64,000 nt of DNA from Pseudomonadota bacterium (GCA_018241725.1 JAFEDI010000108.1:112456-176455); one strand, 5' to 3'. Positions 36,215 through 45,819 are shown, numbered from the stretch's first letter. The notes: a model not told the origin generated them from the sequence alone. Made by a program: numbers and translations.

Positions 36215-37588
36215 TTAGAACACGTGGTTCACACCGAGCATATAGCCGCTCGGGTCGTAGCCCGGCTTGGCCACCGTGCCGACCAGGTTGCCGCCATCCG
36301 TCAGGCTGTAGCTGGCGTTGGTCTTGTTGAGCACCTTGCCCCAGGTGCCGTACAGCGTCGTGCTGTCCTGCAGCTTGTACGCGTAGGCAAGCCCCAGCAG
36401 GTTGGCGTCGCGGTTCTTGATCGACTTGTCGTCGAGCTGGCTGTAGCTCACGAAGGCCTTGCCACGCCACACCGGGATGCCGGCACTGACGCTCCAGCCT
36501 TCGGCCTTCGACAGCGTGGCCGTCACGTTCTCGTAGTTGCCGCCACTGATCCGGCCGGCCACATAGTTGCCATACAGTGTCGCGAAGCCCAGGTTGTAGC
36601 TGCCGCCCACCTGCCAGCCGCGGCGCTTCGCCAAGCCCGTTTCCTGCGGGCCCGTCGCCGGGGCGACGTAGCTGGCGTTGTCCACGTTCCACGCCGTCAC
36701 CGTGGCGTTGAGCGGACCGCCGCTGTAGTACAGCGCCAGGTCACCGCCACGGCCGGCCTTGTCGGTGGTGACGGTCGTTGAACCGGCCGCTACCGGCGTC
36801 ACCATGTTCACATTGTTCTCGCTGCCGCTGCTCAGGGTCAGCTGGCCGGAGAAACCGGCGACCTTCGGCGAAGCGTAGACGAGGGAATTGTTCAGCCGCG
36901 TCGGCATGCCACCAATGACGGGCAGCAGCCCGGCCGACGAGCCGAAGAAACCGGCGCCCATTGCCGCCGACATCACCGAGGAGGTGTAGGAGCCGGCGTA
37001 CTGGCGGCCCGCCGTCACGGTACCGAAACGGGTCGACAGGCCAGCGTAGATCTGCCGCGAGAAGATCTGGCTGCCGTTGCTGGTCTGCCCGCCGCTGGAC
37101 ACCGCGGTGTTGTTGATGCCCGGCGTGATCGCGCCGGTACCGACAGAGCCGGTGTCGAACAGCAGGCCGGCTTCCATCAGGTACACCGCCTTGATCTCGT
37201 CGCCGAGTTCCTTCTCACCTTTGAAGCCGATCCGCGACGAGGACATGCCGCCGGAGCCGATGGTGGACTTCTGGCCGTAGCCGCTGTTCACCGTGGACGC
37301 GCTGACATCCGCCACGCCGTAGATCGTCAGCGTGCCGGACGGGCCGGTCGGCACGCCCATCTGCAGGCCGGCCCCCCGGGCCGGACCGCCGGTCTGGATT
37401 TCGGTCTTCTTCTGCTCTTCCTGGTTCTTCATCAGCTGCTGGATCAGCTGGCGCTGTTCGGCCAGTTCGCGCTTGAGCGCATCGATCTCCGTTTCAGCGA
37501 AGGCCGGCGCGGCGGCGCCAGTGCCAAAGGCGGCCAGCAAGAGCAGGCTCAGCGGGCGACGGAGGGTGGCGGGCGTGTTGTTCTGCAT
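36215..37588 (-). CDS. Outer-membrane porin, Gram-negative (OmpC/Bordetella type)
   Basis: A 457-residue porin. A signal peptide (cleavage near APAFA) is followed by a short coiled coil (ETEIDALKRELAEQRQLIQQ) unusual for this porin class. The 16-strand-type barrel starts at SGTLTIYGVADVSAS and ends with the terminal Phe signature (YMLGVNHVF). The internal loop region FSRQIYAGLSTRFGTVTAGRQY is typical of betaproteobacterial porins. It follows the ferredoxin oxidoreductase gene of the ben/meta operon on the same strand and may admit aromatic acids. Its last 110 residues are almost identical to those of the porin at the right end of the window. Confidence 0.93.
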   Translation of the reverse strand: MQNNTPATLRRPLSLLLLAAFGTGAAAPAFAETEIDALKRELAEQRQLIQQLMKNQEEQKKTEIQTGGPARGAGLQMGVPTGPSGTLTIYGVADVSASTVNSGYGQKSTIGSGGMSSSRIGFKGEKELGDEIKAVYLMEAGLLFDTGSVGTGAITPGINNTAVSSGGQTSNGSQIFSRQIYAGLSTRFGTVTAGRQYAGSYTSSVMSAAMGAGFFGSSAGLLPVIGGMPTRLNNSLVYASPKVAGFSGQLTLSSGSENNVNMVTPVAAGSTTVTTDKAGRGGDLALYYSGGPLNATVTAWNVDNASYVAPATGPQETGLAKRRGWQVGGSYNLGFATLYGNYVAGRISGGNYENVTATLSKAEGWSVSAGIPVWRGKAFVSYSQLDDKSIKNRDANLLGLAYAYKLQDSTTLYGTWGKVLNKTNASYSLTDGGNLVGTVAKPGYDPSGYMLGVNHVF

Positions 37589-37654
37589 GGTCAGTCTCTT
37601 CCTTGGTCCGGTGATTAGCCGGGATGGGTTGGCCCCTCTGTGGGGGCTGTATAT

Positions 37655-37682
37655 CGGGCCGGCAGCGATGGCTACCGGCCCG
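37655..37682 (-). terminator. Hairpin between ferredoxin oxidoreductase and porin genes
   Basis: CGGGCCGG (37655-37662) pairs with CCGGCCCG (37675-37682); a second GC-rich hairpin (about 37632-37647) follows in the direction of transcription. Together they may reduce read-through from the ben/meta operon into the porin gene. No strong T tract is present. Confidence 0.4.
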
Positions 37683-37707
37683 GTGTTGCTCAGTAGCGCG
37701 TACTCGC

Positions 37708-40700
37708 TCAGGCCCGCATCTGCAGCGGCTGGGCGTTGCGGAAAGCCTCCCGGCGCTCGGCCTGCAGGGCCTTGGCGGCGGCCACGTTCTTCTCCTTCAC
37801 GTGGCCGTAGCCGCGGATCTCATCGGGCACGCTGGCCAGGTCCACCGCCGCGGCGTGATTGGTGCCGTCGAGCCGGGCGAGGATGTCGTCGAGCTGCACG
37901 ATGTAGTCCTCGATGGCCCGGCGTTCCTCACGGCGCTCGTCGCTCTTGCCGAAAATGTCCAGGCTGCCGCCGCGCAGGCTCTTGAAGCGGGACAGCAGGC
38001 GGAAGGCCTTCTGCACCCAGGGGCCGTAGACCTTCTTCTGCAGCTCGCCGGTCTTCGGATCACGGTCGGCCAGCAGCGGCGGCGCCAGGTGGTACTTGAG
38101 CGTGTAGCCGTGCTTGAATTGGGCATCGAGCTGGGCCAGGAAGGCCGGATCGCTGTGCAGGCGGGCCACCTCGTACTCGTCCTTGTAGGCCATCAGCTTG
38201 TAGAGGTAGCGGGCGGCCGCTTCGGCGAGCGCGCTCTGGCCGGGCACGACGCGGGATTCGGCGCCATGCACCTTCTTCACCACCTCGGCGTAGCGCTTGG
38301 CGTAGGCCTCGTCCTGGTAGGCGATCAGCTCGGGGATGCGCACTTCGAGCAAGCGCTTGAGCTCGCCCTGGGCGCCGACCGTATCGAGGATGGCGCGGGC
38401 CGCCGGCGTCAGGGCCGGCACAGAACGCAGCGCGATCACCGGGGCGTTGCCGCGGGCCACCTCGGCCTCGACGAAGGCCCGGTCCACCACCGCCATGCGG
38501 CCCCACTTGAAGGCGGCCAGACTCATCTCGACGCCGACGCCGGACTGGCGGATGGCGGCTTCGATGGACTCGGCAGCCAGCGGCAGCGTACCGGCCTGGT
38601 AGGCCACGCCGACCATGAACAGGTTGGTCGCCATGCTGTCGCCGAAAAGTCCTTCGGCCAGCGCCTGGCCGTCGAGGAAGACGTTGTCGGCCTTGCGGGT
38701 GACGCGATTCAGGCCGGCGGTCAGCCCGGTCACCGCCGGGAAATGCACGTGGCGGTCGGAGACCATGTGGCCGGTCGGCGTCTCGGTGGTGGACACGATG
38801 GCGATGGTGCGTTCCGGGTGGCACTTGTCCAGGTTCTTCGGGTCCGTCGCGTTGAGGATGTCGAAGCCCAGGTAGAGATCGGCGCTGCCGTCGGAGATCT
38901 TGTTGGCGCCGACAAAGGGCTGTGCGCTCACCTTGATGTCAGAGATCACCGCCCCGCCCTTCTGGGCCAGGCCGGTCTGGTCGAGGCCGACCACGTGCTT
39001 GCCTTCCATCCGCGCGGCGTTGGCGAGGGTTGCCACGACGGTCACCGAGCCGGTGCCGCCGATGCCCATCACGTGCACACCGAAGTCGCCCTTGATCTTG
39101 AATTCGGGCTGCGGGATGTCCCGCTCCAGCGCCGGGATGCGGCCCTTCTTCTTTTTCTTCGGCGCGTCGCCGGCGGCCGGCTCGGGGTTCGGCGTGACCG
39201 TCACGAAGGACGGGCAGAAGCCCTTCACGCAGGAGAAATCCTTGTTGCAGGACGACTGGTGGATGCGCGTCTTGCGGCCAAACTCGGTCTCGACGGGCTC
39301 CACGCTCATGCAGTTGGATTTCTCGCCGCAGTCGCCGCAGCCTTCGCAAACCCGCTCGTTGATGATGGTCACTTCCGCCGGCTCGGCGGCCTTGCCACGG
39401 CTGCGGGCACGGCGCAGCTCGGCGGCGCACTCCTGGTCGTGCAGCAGCACGGTGGTGCCCGGCGTGGCAGCCAGCTCGCGCTGGGCCTCGTCGAGGCGGT
39501 CGCGGTGCCACACTTCGGTGTGGCCGGGCAGCTGGACGCCGGAGTAGTCGGACAGGTCGTCGGTGGTCACGATGACGCGGCGCACGCCGTTGGCGAGCAG
39601 GTCGGAGACCATCGCCGCCACCGGGTGGGCGCCCATGATGTCCTGGCCGCCGGTCATCGACGTATGCGCATTGACCAGCAGCTTGAAGGTGATGTTGGCG
39701 CCGGTGGACGCCGCGTAGCGCACCGCCAGGCTACCCGAGTGGGCGTAGGTGCCGTCGCCCATATTCTGGAAGATGTGCGGGGTGTCGGTGAAGGGCGCCA
39801 TGCCGATCCACTGGGCGCCTTCGCCGCCCATGTGGGTGCCCATCACCACGTTGCGGTCCATCCACATGGCCATGGTGTGGCAGCCGATGCCGGCCGACAC
39901 GATGCTGCCTTCCGGCGCTACCGTGGAGCTGTTGTGCGGGCAGCCGGAGCAGTACCAGGCGGTACGGTTCATGGTCGGCAGCTTGTTGCGCGCATGGATG
40001 TCGTCGAGGCGCTTGATCCAGGCTTCCGCGGATTCGATGCGCGCCTTGCGCGACAGGCGCTTGAGCAGCGCACGGGCGATCACGTCGGACTCGAACTCGC
40101 CGTAGTGCGGCAAGAGCTCCTGGCCCTCGTCGTCGAACTTGCCGACGATGCGCGGCGCGTTGGCGCGTCCATAGAGCACTTCCTTGGCGAACATCTCGAG
40201 GAAGGGACGTTTTTCCTCGATGACGAAGATCTCTTCCAGGCCCTCGGCGAACTCGCGCACGATGGTCGGTTCCATCGGGAACAGCATGCCCATCTTGAGG
40301 ATGCGGATGCCGTAGCGGCGCAGCGCTTCGTCGTCCAGGCCCATCTCGAGGAAGGCCTGGCGCACGTCGTTGTAGGTCTTGCCGGCGGTGACGATGCCAA
40401 GCCAGGCGTCCTTGTTCTCGAAGACGATGTTGTTGAGCTTGTTGGCGCGGGCGTAGCGGCGCGCCACTTCAAGGCGACGGGTGTACAGGGACTGTTCCAT
40501 CTCCAGCGCCTCGACGCGCACGTTCATCCCCAGGTTCATGTTGGGGAAGAAGGGCTTGCCGTCGAAGTTGAGATCCGGCGTCACGAAGTTCAGGCGCGCC
40601 GGATTCACGTTGGCCGTGCCGCTGCCGTCCGCCACGTTGGTGACGATCTTCATGCCGATCCACAGGCCGGACAGGCGCGACATGTTGTAGCCGTGCAGGC

Positions 40701-41244
40701 CCAGGTCGAGGATCTCCTGCACGTTGCCGGGGAACAGGGACGGGATGCCCACGTGGTAGAGCATCGGCTCCGACTGGCTGCACAGGGACGAGCTCTTGCA
40801 GCTCGGGTCGTCGCCGGCAATCGCCAGCACGCCGCCGTTCTTGCCGATGCCCGTGTAGTTGGCGTGCTTCAGCGCGTCGCCGCTACGGTCCACACCGGGC
40901 GCCTTTCCGTACCACATGCCGGTCACGCCATCGAACCTGGGCTTGCCGACGGTGTGCATCATCTGCGTGCCCCACACGGCGGTGGCGGCCAGGTCCTCGT
41001 TGAGGCCGTCGACGAAATGGATGTGGTTTTCGAGGAGCAGCTTCTGCTGCTTGATCAGCGCGGCGTCGAGCATGCCGACCGGCGAACCCCGGTAGCCCGA
41101 GATGAACATGCCGGTCTTGAGGCCGCGGCGGGCGTCGGTGCGCACCTGGTCCAGGCTCAGGCGCACCAGCGCGTCGATGCCGCCCAGGTTGATGCTGCCC
41201 TGTTCCTGCGTGAAGATGTTCGAAAGGTCTTGCTTGGATGACAT
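37708..41244 (-). CDS. Indolepyruvate ferredoxin oxidoreductase-family protein (fused subunits)
   Basis: An 1178-residue fusion of the two catalytic parts of 2-oxoacid:ferredoxin oxidoreductases. The N-terminal part has GYRGSPVGMLD and the long pyrimidine-binding domain. The thiamine diphosphate-binding half has CSGCPHNSS, GIGCHTMAMWM and GDGTYAHSGSLAVRYA. A Cys-rich segment (CEGCGDCGEKSNCMSVEP and CNKDFSCVKGFC) should hold an iron-sulfur cluster. The gamma-type domain starts VHVMGIGGTGSVTVV. The family decarboxylates aryl or branched 2-oxo acids to acyl-CoA, reducing ferredoxin. Here it sits at the end of a benzoate/meta-cleavage operon, an unusual place; the substrate is unknown. GGAGGAGAGGAG precedes ATG 41244. 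Confidence 0.9.
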   Translation of the reverse strand: MSSKQDLSNIFTQEQGSINLGGIDALVRLSLDQVRTDARRGLKTGMFISGYRGSPVGMLDAALIKQQKLLLENHIHFVDGLNEDLAATAVWGTQMMHTVGKPRFDGVTGMWYGKAPGVDRSGDALKHANYTGIGKNGGVLAIAGDDPSCKSSSLCSQSEPMLYHVGIPSLFPGNVQEILDLGLHGYNMSRLSGLWIGMKIVTNVADGSGTANVNPARLNFVTPDLNFDGKPFFPNMNLGMNVRVEALEMEQSLYTRRLEVARRYARANKLNNIVFENKDAWLGIVTAGKTYNDVRQAFLEMGLDDEALRRYGIRILKMGMLFPMEPTIVREFAEGLEEIFVIEEKRPFLEMFAKEVLYGRANAPRIVGKFDDEGQELLPHYGEFESDVIARALLKRLSRKARIESAEAWIKRLDDIHARNKLPTMNRTAWYCSGCPHNSSTVAPEGSIVSAGIGCHTMAMWMDRNVVMGTHMGGEGAQWIGMAPFTDTPHIFQNMGDGTYAHSGSLAVRYAASTGANITFKLLVNAHTSMTGGQDIMGAHPVAAMVSDLLANGVRRVIVTTDDLSDYSGVQLPGHTEVWHRDRLDEAQRELAATPGTTVLLHDQECAAELRRARSRGKAAEPAEVTIINERVCEGCGDCGEKSNCMSVEPVETEFGRKTRIHQSSCNKDFSCVKGFCPSFVTVTPNPEPAAGDAPKKKKKGRIPALERDIPQPEFKIKGDFGVHVMGIGGTGSVTVVATLANAARMEGKHVVGLDQTGLAQKGGAVISDIKVSAQPFVGANKISDGSADLYLGFDILNATDPKNLDKCHPERTIAIVSTTETPTGHMVSDRHVHFPAVTGLTAGLNRVTRKADNVFLDGQALAEGLFGDSMATNLFMVGVAYQAGTLPLAAESIEAAIRQSGVGVEMSLAAFKWGRMAVVDRAFVEAEVARGNAPVIALRSVPALTPAARAILDTVGAQGELKRLLEVRIPELIAYQDEAYAKRYAEVVKKVHGAESRVVPGQSALAEAAARYLYKLMAYKDEYEVARLHSDPAFLAQLDAQFKHGYTLKYHLAPPLLADRDPKTGELQKKVYGPWVQKAFRLLSRFKSLRGGSLDIFGKSDERREERRAIEDYIVQLDDILARLDGTNHAAAVDLASVPDEIRGYGHVKEKNVAAAKALQAERREAFRNAQPLQMRA

Positions 41245-41390
41245 GGAAAAACTCCTCTCCTCCGGTCGCGCCGCCCTCCTCTCTCCATTTCTGCAGGCCG
41301 AACGGAAGCCGGCCTCGCTCGCAAGGAGCGTCGCCAGCCGCCGGCATGGGCCGGAATTCAGGAATGGAGGATCAGGTGCAGCGATTTGCT

Positions 41391-41416
41391 GCCCGGCGGA
41401 CTCCACGCCGCCGGGC
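41391..41416 (-). repeat. Intra-operon hairpin, oxalocrotonate decarboxylase to oxidoreductase
   Basis: GCCCGGCGG (41391-41399) and CCGCCGGGC (41408-41416) form a perfect 9-base stem with an 8-base loop just after the decarboxylase stop. There is no following T tract, so an mRNA-stabilising or processing role is as likely as termination. Confidence 0.4.
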
Positions 41417-41430
41417 ACTGCGGCACAGCT

Positions 41431-42219
41431 TTAGACGAAGCGCATCGAGACGGAGCCGAGATCCTGGAAGCGCACGTTCACGTGGTCGCCCGGATTCACC
41501 GTAATGGCTTCGGTGACGCCGCCGGTCATGATGAAGGTGCCGGCCGGGATCTCCTGGCCGCGGGCGCCCAGGTGGTTGGCGAGCATCGCCACGGCGGTCA
41601 GCGGGTGGCCCAGCACGGCGGCGCCGGCAGCCATCGCCTTGATCTCGCCGTTGATTTCCATAACCACGCCAAGGGTGCGCAGGTCGAGGCCTTCCAGGTC
41701 GCGCATGGTGTTGCCGACCACGAAGCGGGACGACGAGGTGTTGTCGGCGATGACGCTCTTCAGGTCGAACTTGAAGTCGCGGTAGCGGGAGTCGATGACT
41801 TCCACCGCCGGCAGCACGAAGTCCACCGCTGCCATCACGGCGCCCACGTGGCAGCCGGGGCCCTTCAGCGGGGCCTTGGTGACGATGCAGATCTCGGCTT
41901 CGACCTTCGGGTGGATCAGCTCGCTGTGCTTGATATCGCCGCCGTCCGGGCGCGCCATGTAGTCGGCGACGAAGCCGAACACCGGCACGTCGACGCCCAT
42001 CTGCTTCATCTTGGCGAAGGACGTGAGGCCGCACTTGAGGCCGGCGACCTTGTTGCCACGGGCTTCCTTGCGGCGGCGGATCTCGTCCTGGATCGCGTAG
42101 GCGTCGTCCCAGTCCATGTCCGGATGGTCGTCGGTGATCTTGGTGACGTCGCGGGCCTGCAGCTCGGCGCTTTCCAGGTGCTCGGCGAGGGAGAGGATGG
42201 TGGCGTGATCGAGTTTCAT
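41431..42219 (-). CDS. dmpH: 4-oxalocrotonate decarboxylase
   Basis: A 262-residue enzyme of the FAH-like hydratase/decarboxylase family (DmpH/XylI). It decarboxylates 2-oxo-3-hexenedioate to 2-oxopent-4-enoate in the dehydrogenative branch of the catechol meta pathway. It has the family core KVEAEICIVTKAPLKGPG with acidic metal ligands, followed by VIDSRYRDFKF, DNTSSSRFVVG and MTGGVTEAI. It is distinguished from the hydratase by its KCGLTSFAKMKQMGV segment. It starts 19 bases after the hydratase stop; the two enzymes form a complex in characterised pathways so that the unstable intermediate is passed on. Confidence 0.92.
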   Translation of the reverse strand: MKLDHATILSLAEHLESAELQARDVTKITDDHPDMDWDDAYAIQDEIRRRKEARGNKVAGLKCGLTSFAKMKQMGVDVPVFGFVADYMARPDGGDIKHSELIHPKVEAEICIVTKAPLKGPGCHVGAVMAAVDFVLPAVEVIDSRYRDFKFDLKSVIADNTSSSRFVVGNTMRDLEGLDLRTLGVVMEINGEIKAMAAGAAVLGHPLTAVAMLANHLGARGQEIPAGTFIMTGGVTEAITVNPGDHVNVRFQDLGSVSMRFV

Positions 42220-42238
42220 GGAAGTGTGCTTTCGGAAA

Positions 42239-43021
42239 TCAGATGAAACGGACCGACGTGCCGCCCAGGCCGCCGACGCTGCAGGTGAGGCTGTCGCCGG
42301 CCTTGACCGGGACGAGCGGGGATTGGGAGCCGGACAGGATCACCTCGCCGGCCTTCAGCGCGATGCCGAGGCGGCCGAGGGTGTTGGCCAGCCACACCAC
42401 CGCATTGACGGGCGAGCCCTGCACGGCGGCGCCGGTGGAGGTGCTGATGATTTCGCCGTTCTTCTCGAGGACCATGCCAGCCAGCGCCAGGTCCAGGTCG
42501 CGCGGGCTCTTGCGCACGCCGCCGAGGACCAGCACGCCGCAGGAGGCGTTGTCGGCGACGGTGTCCTGGATCTTGATCTTCCAGTCGCGGATGCGGGAGT
42601 CGACGATCTCGAAGCACGGCACCACACATTCGGTGGCGCGCAGCACGTCGGCAGCGGTGACGCCGGGGCCCTGCAGGTCGCGCTTGAGGATGAAGGCCAC
42701 TTCGGCCTCGGCCTTTGGGGCGATCATGCTATCGACGGGGATCGCCTCGCCCTCGTTGTAGATCATGCCGGAGGTCATCTGGCCGAAGTCCGGCTGATTG
42801 ACCTTGAGCATGTCCATCACCACCTTGCTGGTGACGCCGATCTTCTTGCCGATGATGGTCTCGCCGGCATCGAGGCGGCGCTGGATCATGCGCAGCTGGA
42901 TCTGGTAGGCGTCCTCGATGGTGATCTCGGGTTCGCGGTCGGTGAGCGGGTCCACCGCGGTGCGGGTGATCAGCGCGTTATAGAGCTCGTCACCGTATTG
43001 CTCGATCTTGTTCTGGTTCAT
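42239..43021 (-). CDS. dmpE: 2-oxopent-4-enoate hydratase
   Basis: A 260-residue hydratase (DmpE/XylJ/MhpD family) that adds water to 2-oxopent-4-enoate to give 4-hydroxy-2-oxovalerate. Family signatures are KKIGVTSKVVMDMLKVNQPDFG, PKAEAEVAFILKRDLQGPG with the metal-binding Glu residues, VDSRIRDWKI, DNASCGVLVLG and LSGSQSPLVPV. It sits immediately upstream of its complex partner, the decarboxylase gene. The aldolase and acylating acetaldehyde dehydrogenase that would use its product are not in this window. Confidence 0.93.
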   Translation of the reverse strand: MNQNKIEQYGDELYNALITRTAVDPLTDREPEITIEDAYQIQLRMIQRRLDAGETIIGKKIGVTSKVVMDMLKVNQPDFGQMTSGMIYNEGEAIPVDSMIAPKAEAEVAFILKRDLQGPGVTAADVLRATECVVPCFEIVDSRIRDWKIKIQDTVADNASCGVLVLGGVRKSPRDLDLALAGMVLEKNGEIISTSTGAAVQGSPVNAVVWLANTLGRLGIALKAGEVILSGSQSPLVPVKAGDSLTCSVGGLGGTSVRFI

Positions 43022-43053
43022 GGAAGGCTTCCGTCAGTCTGTTGGGTGTAGGT

Positions 43054-43085
43054 GCCGGCCCCAGCGGGAGGGAACCGGGGCCGGC
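43054..43085 (-). repeat. Intra-operon hairpin, dehydrogenase to hydratase
   Basis: GCCGGCCCC (43054-43062) and GGGGCCGGC (43077-43085), perfect 9-base arms around a 14-base loop, between the semialdehyde dehydrogenase stop and the hydratase start. It is not followed by a T tract, so mRNA processing or stability is the likelier role. Confidence 0.45.
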
Positions 43086-43128
43086 GGACGCACCATGGGG
43101 CCGGTGCGCCAGGAGGAGCGGGATGGAC

Positions 43129-44589
43129 TCAGTACTTGATCATCACGTTGCGCAGCTCGGTGTAGAACTCCAGCGAGTGCAGGCCGCCTTCACGGCCGAT
43201 GCCAGACTGCTTGGAGCCACCGAAAGGCGTGCGCAGGTCACGCAGGAACCAGCTGTTGATCCAGCACAGGCCAACTTCGATCTGGGTGGCCAGGCGGCTG
43301 GCGCGGCTGATGTCCTGGGTGTAGATGGAGGTGGCGAGGCCGTACTTGGTGTCGTTGGCCATACGCACCGCTTCTTCTTCGGTGTCGAAGGGCTGGATGT
43401 GGCAGCACGGCCCGAAGATTTCTTCGCGCACGACGGAGGCGGTTTCCGGCAGGCCGGTCCAGATGGTCGGCTCGACCCAGCAACCGTCCTTAAGCTCGTC
43501 CGGCATCAGCGGCACGCCGCCGCCGGTGACGATGGTGGCGCCTTCGGCCTTGGCCTTCTCGTAGTAGGACAGCACCTTCTTCTGGTGCACCTTGCTGACC
43601 AGCGGGCCGATCTTGGTGTCCGCATCGAAGGGAAGGCCCGGCTTCATCGCCTCGGCCTTGGCCTTCAGGGCATTCACGAACTTGTCGAAGATCGGGCGCT
43701 CGACATACACGCGCTCGGTGCCGAGGCAGACCTGGCCGCAGTTCTCGAAGACGGAACGGGTGACCGTATTGACCGCGTTCTCGAAGTCGCAGTCGGCGAA
43801 CACCACGGCGGCATTCTTGCCGCCCAGCTCCAGTGACACCGGGCGGATGCCGTCGGCGCCGGCCTTCATGATGGCGGTGCCGGTCTTGGTCTCGCCAGTG
43901 AAGGTGATGCCGTCCACGTCCGGGTGGGCAGTCAGCAGCGCGCCGGCGGAATCCACGCCGTAGCCGTTGACCACGTTGTACACACCGGCGGGCACGCCGA
44001 CCTTGTTCATCACCTCGCCCAGCAGGGTCGCGGTGGCGGGGGTGACTTCGGAGGGCTTCACAACGACGGTGTTGCCGCAGGCCAGCGCCGGGCCGACTTT
44101 CCAGGTCATCAGCAGCAACGGCAGATTCCACGGACTGATCACCGCGATCACGCCGCGCGGCGTGCGCACGCCGTAGCTGCGGGCGGTCTTGCCGTCGGGG
44201 GTGCGCATCTCGAAGGACTCGGTGGAGACGTTCTTGATGGTGTCGGTGAAGATCTGGAAGTTGGCCGCGCCGCGGGGAATATCGATGTGGGACGCCAGGT
44301 GGGCCGGCTTGCCGGTGTCGGCAATCTCGGCCTGCAGGAAGTCGTCAAAGCGGTGGTTGATCTCGGCGACGATGCCATCGAGCATCTTGCAGCGCTCGAC
44401 CACCGACAGCTTGCCCCAGGGGCCGTGCAGCGCGGCCTTCGCGGCGGCCACGGCGGCATCCACTTCGGCCTTGCCGGCCTCATGGACCAGGCCGATCAGG
44501 GAGTTGTCCACCGGGTTGCGGTTCTCGTAGGTCTTGCCGCTGACGTTGGTGACGTACTCACCGTTAATGAAGTTCTTGAATTCTTTCAT
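43129..44589 (-). CDS. dmpC: 2-hydroxymuconic semialdehyde dehydrogenase
   Basis: A 486-residue NAD-dependent aldehyde dehydrogenase of the DmpC/XylG type. It oxidises the yellow ring-cleavage product to 2-hydroxymuconate. Active-site elements are ISPWNLPLLLMTWKVGPALA, the nucleotide loop FTGETKTGTAI, Glu in LELGGKNAAVVFADCDF, catalytic Cys in FENCGQVCLGTERVYVE, and EEIFGPCCHIQPF. The family end motif RTPFGGSKQSGIGREGG is present. ATG 44589 with upstream GAGAAAG is chosen; the 14-residue extension to 44631 is not family-like. It lies between catechol 2,3-dioxygenase and the hydratase in the operon. Confidence 0.93.
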   Translation of the reverse strand: MKEFKNFINGEYVTNVSGKTYENRNPVDNSLIGLVHEAGKAEVDAAVAAAKAALHGPWGKLSVVERCKMLDGIVAEINHRFDDFLQAEIADTGKPAHLASHIDIPRGAANFQIFTDTIKNVSTESFEMRTPDGKTARSYGVRTPRGVIAVISPWNLPLLLMTWKVGPALACGNTVVVKPSEVTPATATLLGEVMNKVGVPAGVYNVVNGYGVDSAGALLTAHPDVDGITFTGETKTGTAIMKAGADGIRPVSLELGGKNAAVVFADCDFENAVNTVTRSVFENCGQVCLGTERVYVERPIFDKFVNALKAKAEAMKPGLPFDADTKIGPLVSKVHQKKVLSYYEKAKAEGATIVTGGGVPLMPDELKDGCWVEPTIWTGLPETASVVREEIFGPCCHIQPFDTEEEAVRMANDTKYGLATSIYTQDISRASRLATQIEVGLCWINSWFLRDLRTPFGGSKQSGIGREGGLHSLEFYTELRNVMIKY

Positions 44590-44738
44590 GTCTTTCTCAC
44601 TGTCTGAGGTCTCGTGGGCCCGGCTGGTCACGGCACCTGGGCGGGCACGGCCCGACGGGAGCTGGACACTTCTTCCGGATAGATCGCTCGGCGGGGGCGC
44701 TGTTCTCTGCCTCGGTCGATCGATTGAGTCTAGTTTAG

Positions 44739-44759
44739 CGAGATTTTATTAAAATCTCG
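44739..44759. repeat. AT-rich hairpin between catechol dioxygenase and dehydrogenase genes
   Basis: CGAGATTTT (44739-44747), loop ATT, AAAATCTCG (44751-44759). A T run follows on the plus strand (44763-44769), so as a classic terminator it would stop antisense transcription. On the operon strand it is only a hairpin. It stands in a conspicuously AT-rich patch. Confidence 0.45.
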
Positions 44760-44827
44760 ATATTTTTTTATTCTGTTGTTATCCCATGATGACGCCCTCG
44801 CGGGCGCCGCCATGGGTAGTGCGCAGA

Positions 44828-45775
44828 TCAGGTGAACACGCTCAGGAAAGCCTCGTTGAGCTTGCGGTCGTGATAGAAGATCGCAGGCCCGAGGGTTTCG
44901 TCGTACCAGGTGATGACCGGCTTGTCCGGGTAAGCGATGTAGCCGCCCGAGAACACCTCGTTGCGGTTGCCCGACGGGTCGAAGAAGTAGATCGTCTCGC
45001 CGCGGGTGATGCCGTGGCGGGTCGGCCCGATGTCGATGGAGGTGTGGGTGCGGGACAGCACGTCGCCGGCGTGCAGCACCTTCTCCCAGCTGCCCAGTTC
45101 GAAGGACACGTGATGCAGCTTGCCCTTCACCGGCTGACGGATGAAGGCCACGTCGTGGGCCTTGTTGGCGCAGGTCAGGAAGGTGCCGATCATGAAGTCC
45201 GGCTGCCCCTTCAGCACCACCTTCTCGGTGATGTAGAAGCCGAGCACCTCGGTGAAGACCTTCACGGAGCCGTCCAGATCGTCGCCGTACAGCAGGCAGT
45301 GATCGAAGCGCGACGGGGAGATGCCGACCAGGCCGTCCGGCCACGGGTTCGGATTGACGTCCGGGCCGTCGGTGCCGCAGTTGTTGCCGATCTGTTCCTT
45401 CTCGGCGAACAGCTCCATCACGTGGCCCGTGGGCACCGTGAAGCGGAAGCGCTTGCCGGTCTTGGGATGCTCGCCGGCCTCGATCCAGCCGAGGTCGGAG
45501 CACAGGCCGCAAGCTTCCAGATCGGCAGCCAGTTTGTGGAGGGTAGCGACGGAATCGACCTTCCAGCCCATGTAATCCATGCCCGCGTTGTCCGCCTCGC
45601 GCAGCACGATGCTGTGGTGGTCGTGCTCGTCCCAGGCCTTGAGGAACACGCGGCCCTGGGCATCGCGTTCCACTTCGATCAGCCCCAGCACGTCCTTGTA
45701 GTGCTTGAGCGCAGGTTCCAGCTCCAGCACACGCAGGGAAATGTGGCCGGGGCGCAATACGCCGGTAAGTGCCAT
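44828..45775 (-). CDS. dmpB: Catechol 2,3-dioxygenase
   Basis: A 315-residue extradiol dioxygenase (DmpB/XylE, vicinal oxygen chelate fold; XylE has 307 residues). It cleaves catechol next to the hydroxyls to 2-hydroxymuconic semialdehyde. The Fe(II) ligands are visible: His in SPSRFDHCLLYG, His in KGKLHHVSFELGSWE, Glu in GNRNEVFSGGY. The N-terminal non-catalytic VOC module starts GHISLRVLELEPALKHYKDV. The ATG at 45775 has AGGAGA upstream. It follows the aromatic acid permease gene and links benABCD to the lower meta pathway. Confidence 0.96.
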   Translation of the reverse strand: MALTGVLRPGHISLRVLELEPALKHYKDVLGLIEVERDAQGRVFLKAWDEHDHHSIVLREADNAGMDYMGWKVDSVATLHKLAADLEACGLCSDLGWIEAGEHPKTGKRFRFTVPTGHVMELFAEKEQIGNNCGTDGPDVNPNPWPDGLVGISPSRFDHCLLYGDDLDGSVKVFTEVLGFYITEKVVLKGQPDFMIGTFLTCANKAHDVAFIRQPVKGKLHHVSFELGSWEKVLHAGDVLSRTHTSIDIGPTRHGITRGETIYFFDPSGNRNEVFSGGYIAYPDKPVITWYDETLGPAIFYHDRKLNEAFLSVFT

Positions 45776-45819
45776 TTGATTTGTCTCCTGGTTGGGTTGT
45801 GGGTTCGGCCCTGCTCCGC

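Noticed and set aside
37624-41241. Open frame of 1205 codons on the plus strand
   Set aside because: It lies antisense to the ferredoxin oxidoreductase gene, is rich in His/Gly/Val/Ala as expected for a shadow frame in high-GC DNA, and matches no family; the opposite strand encodes a full, recognisable enzyme.
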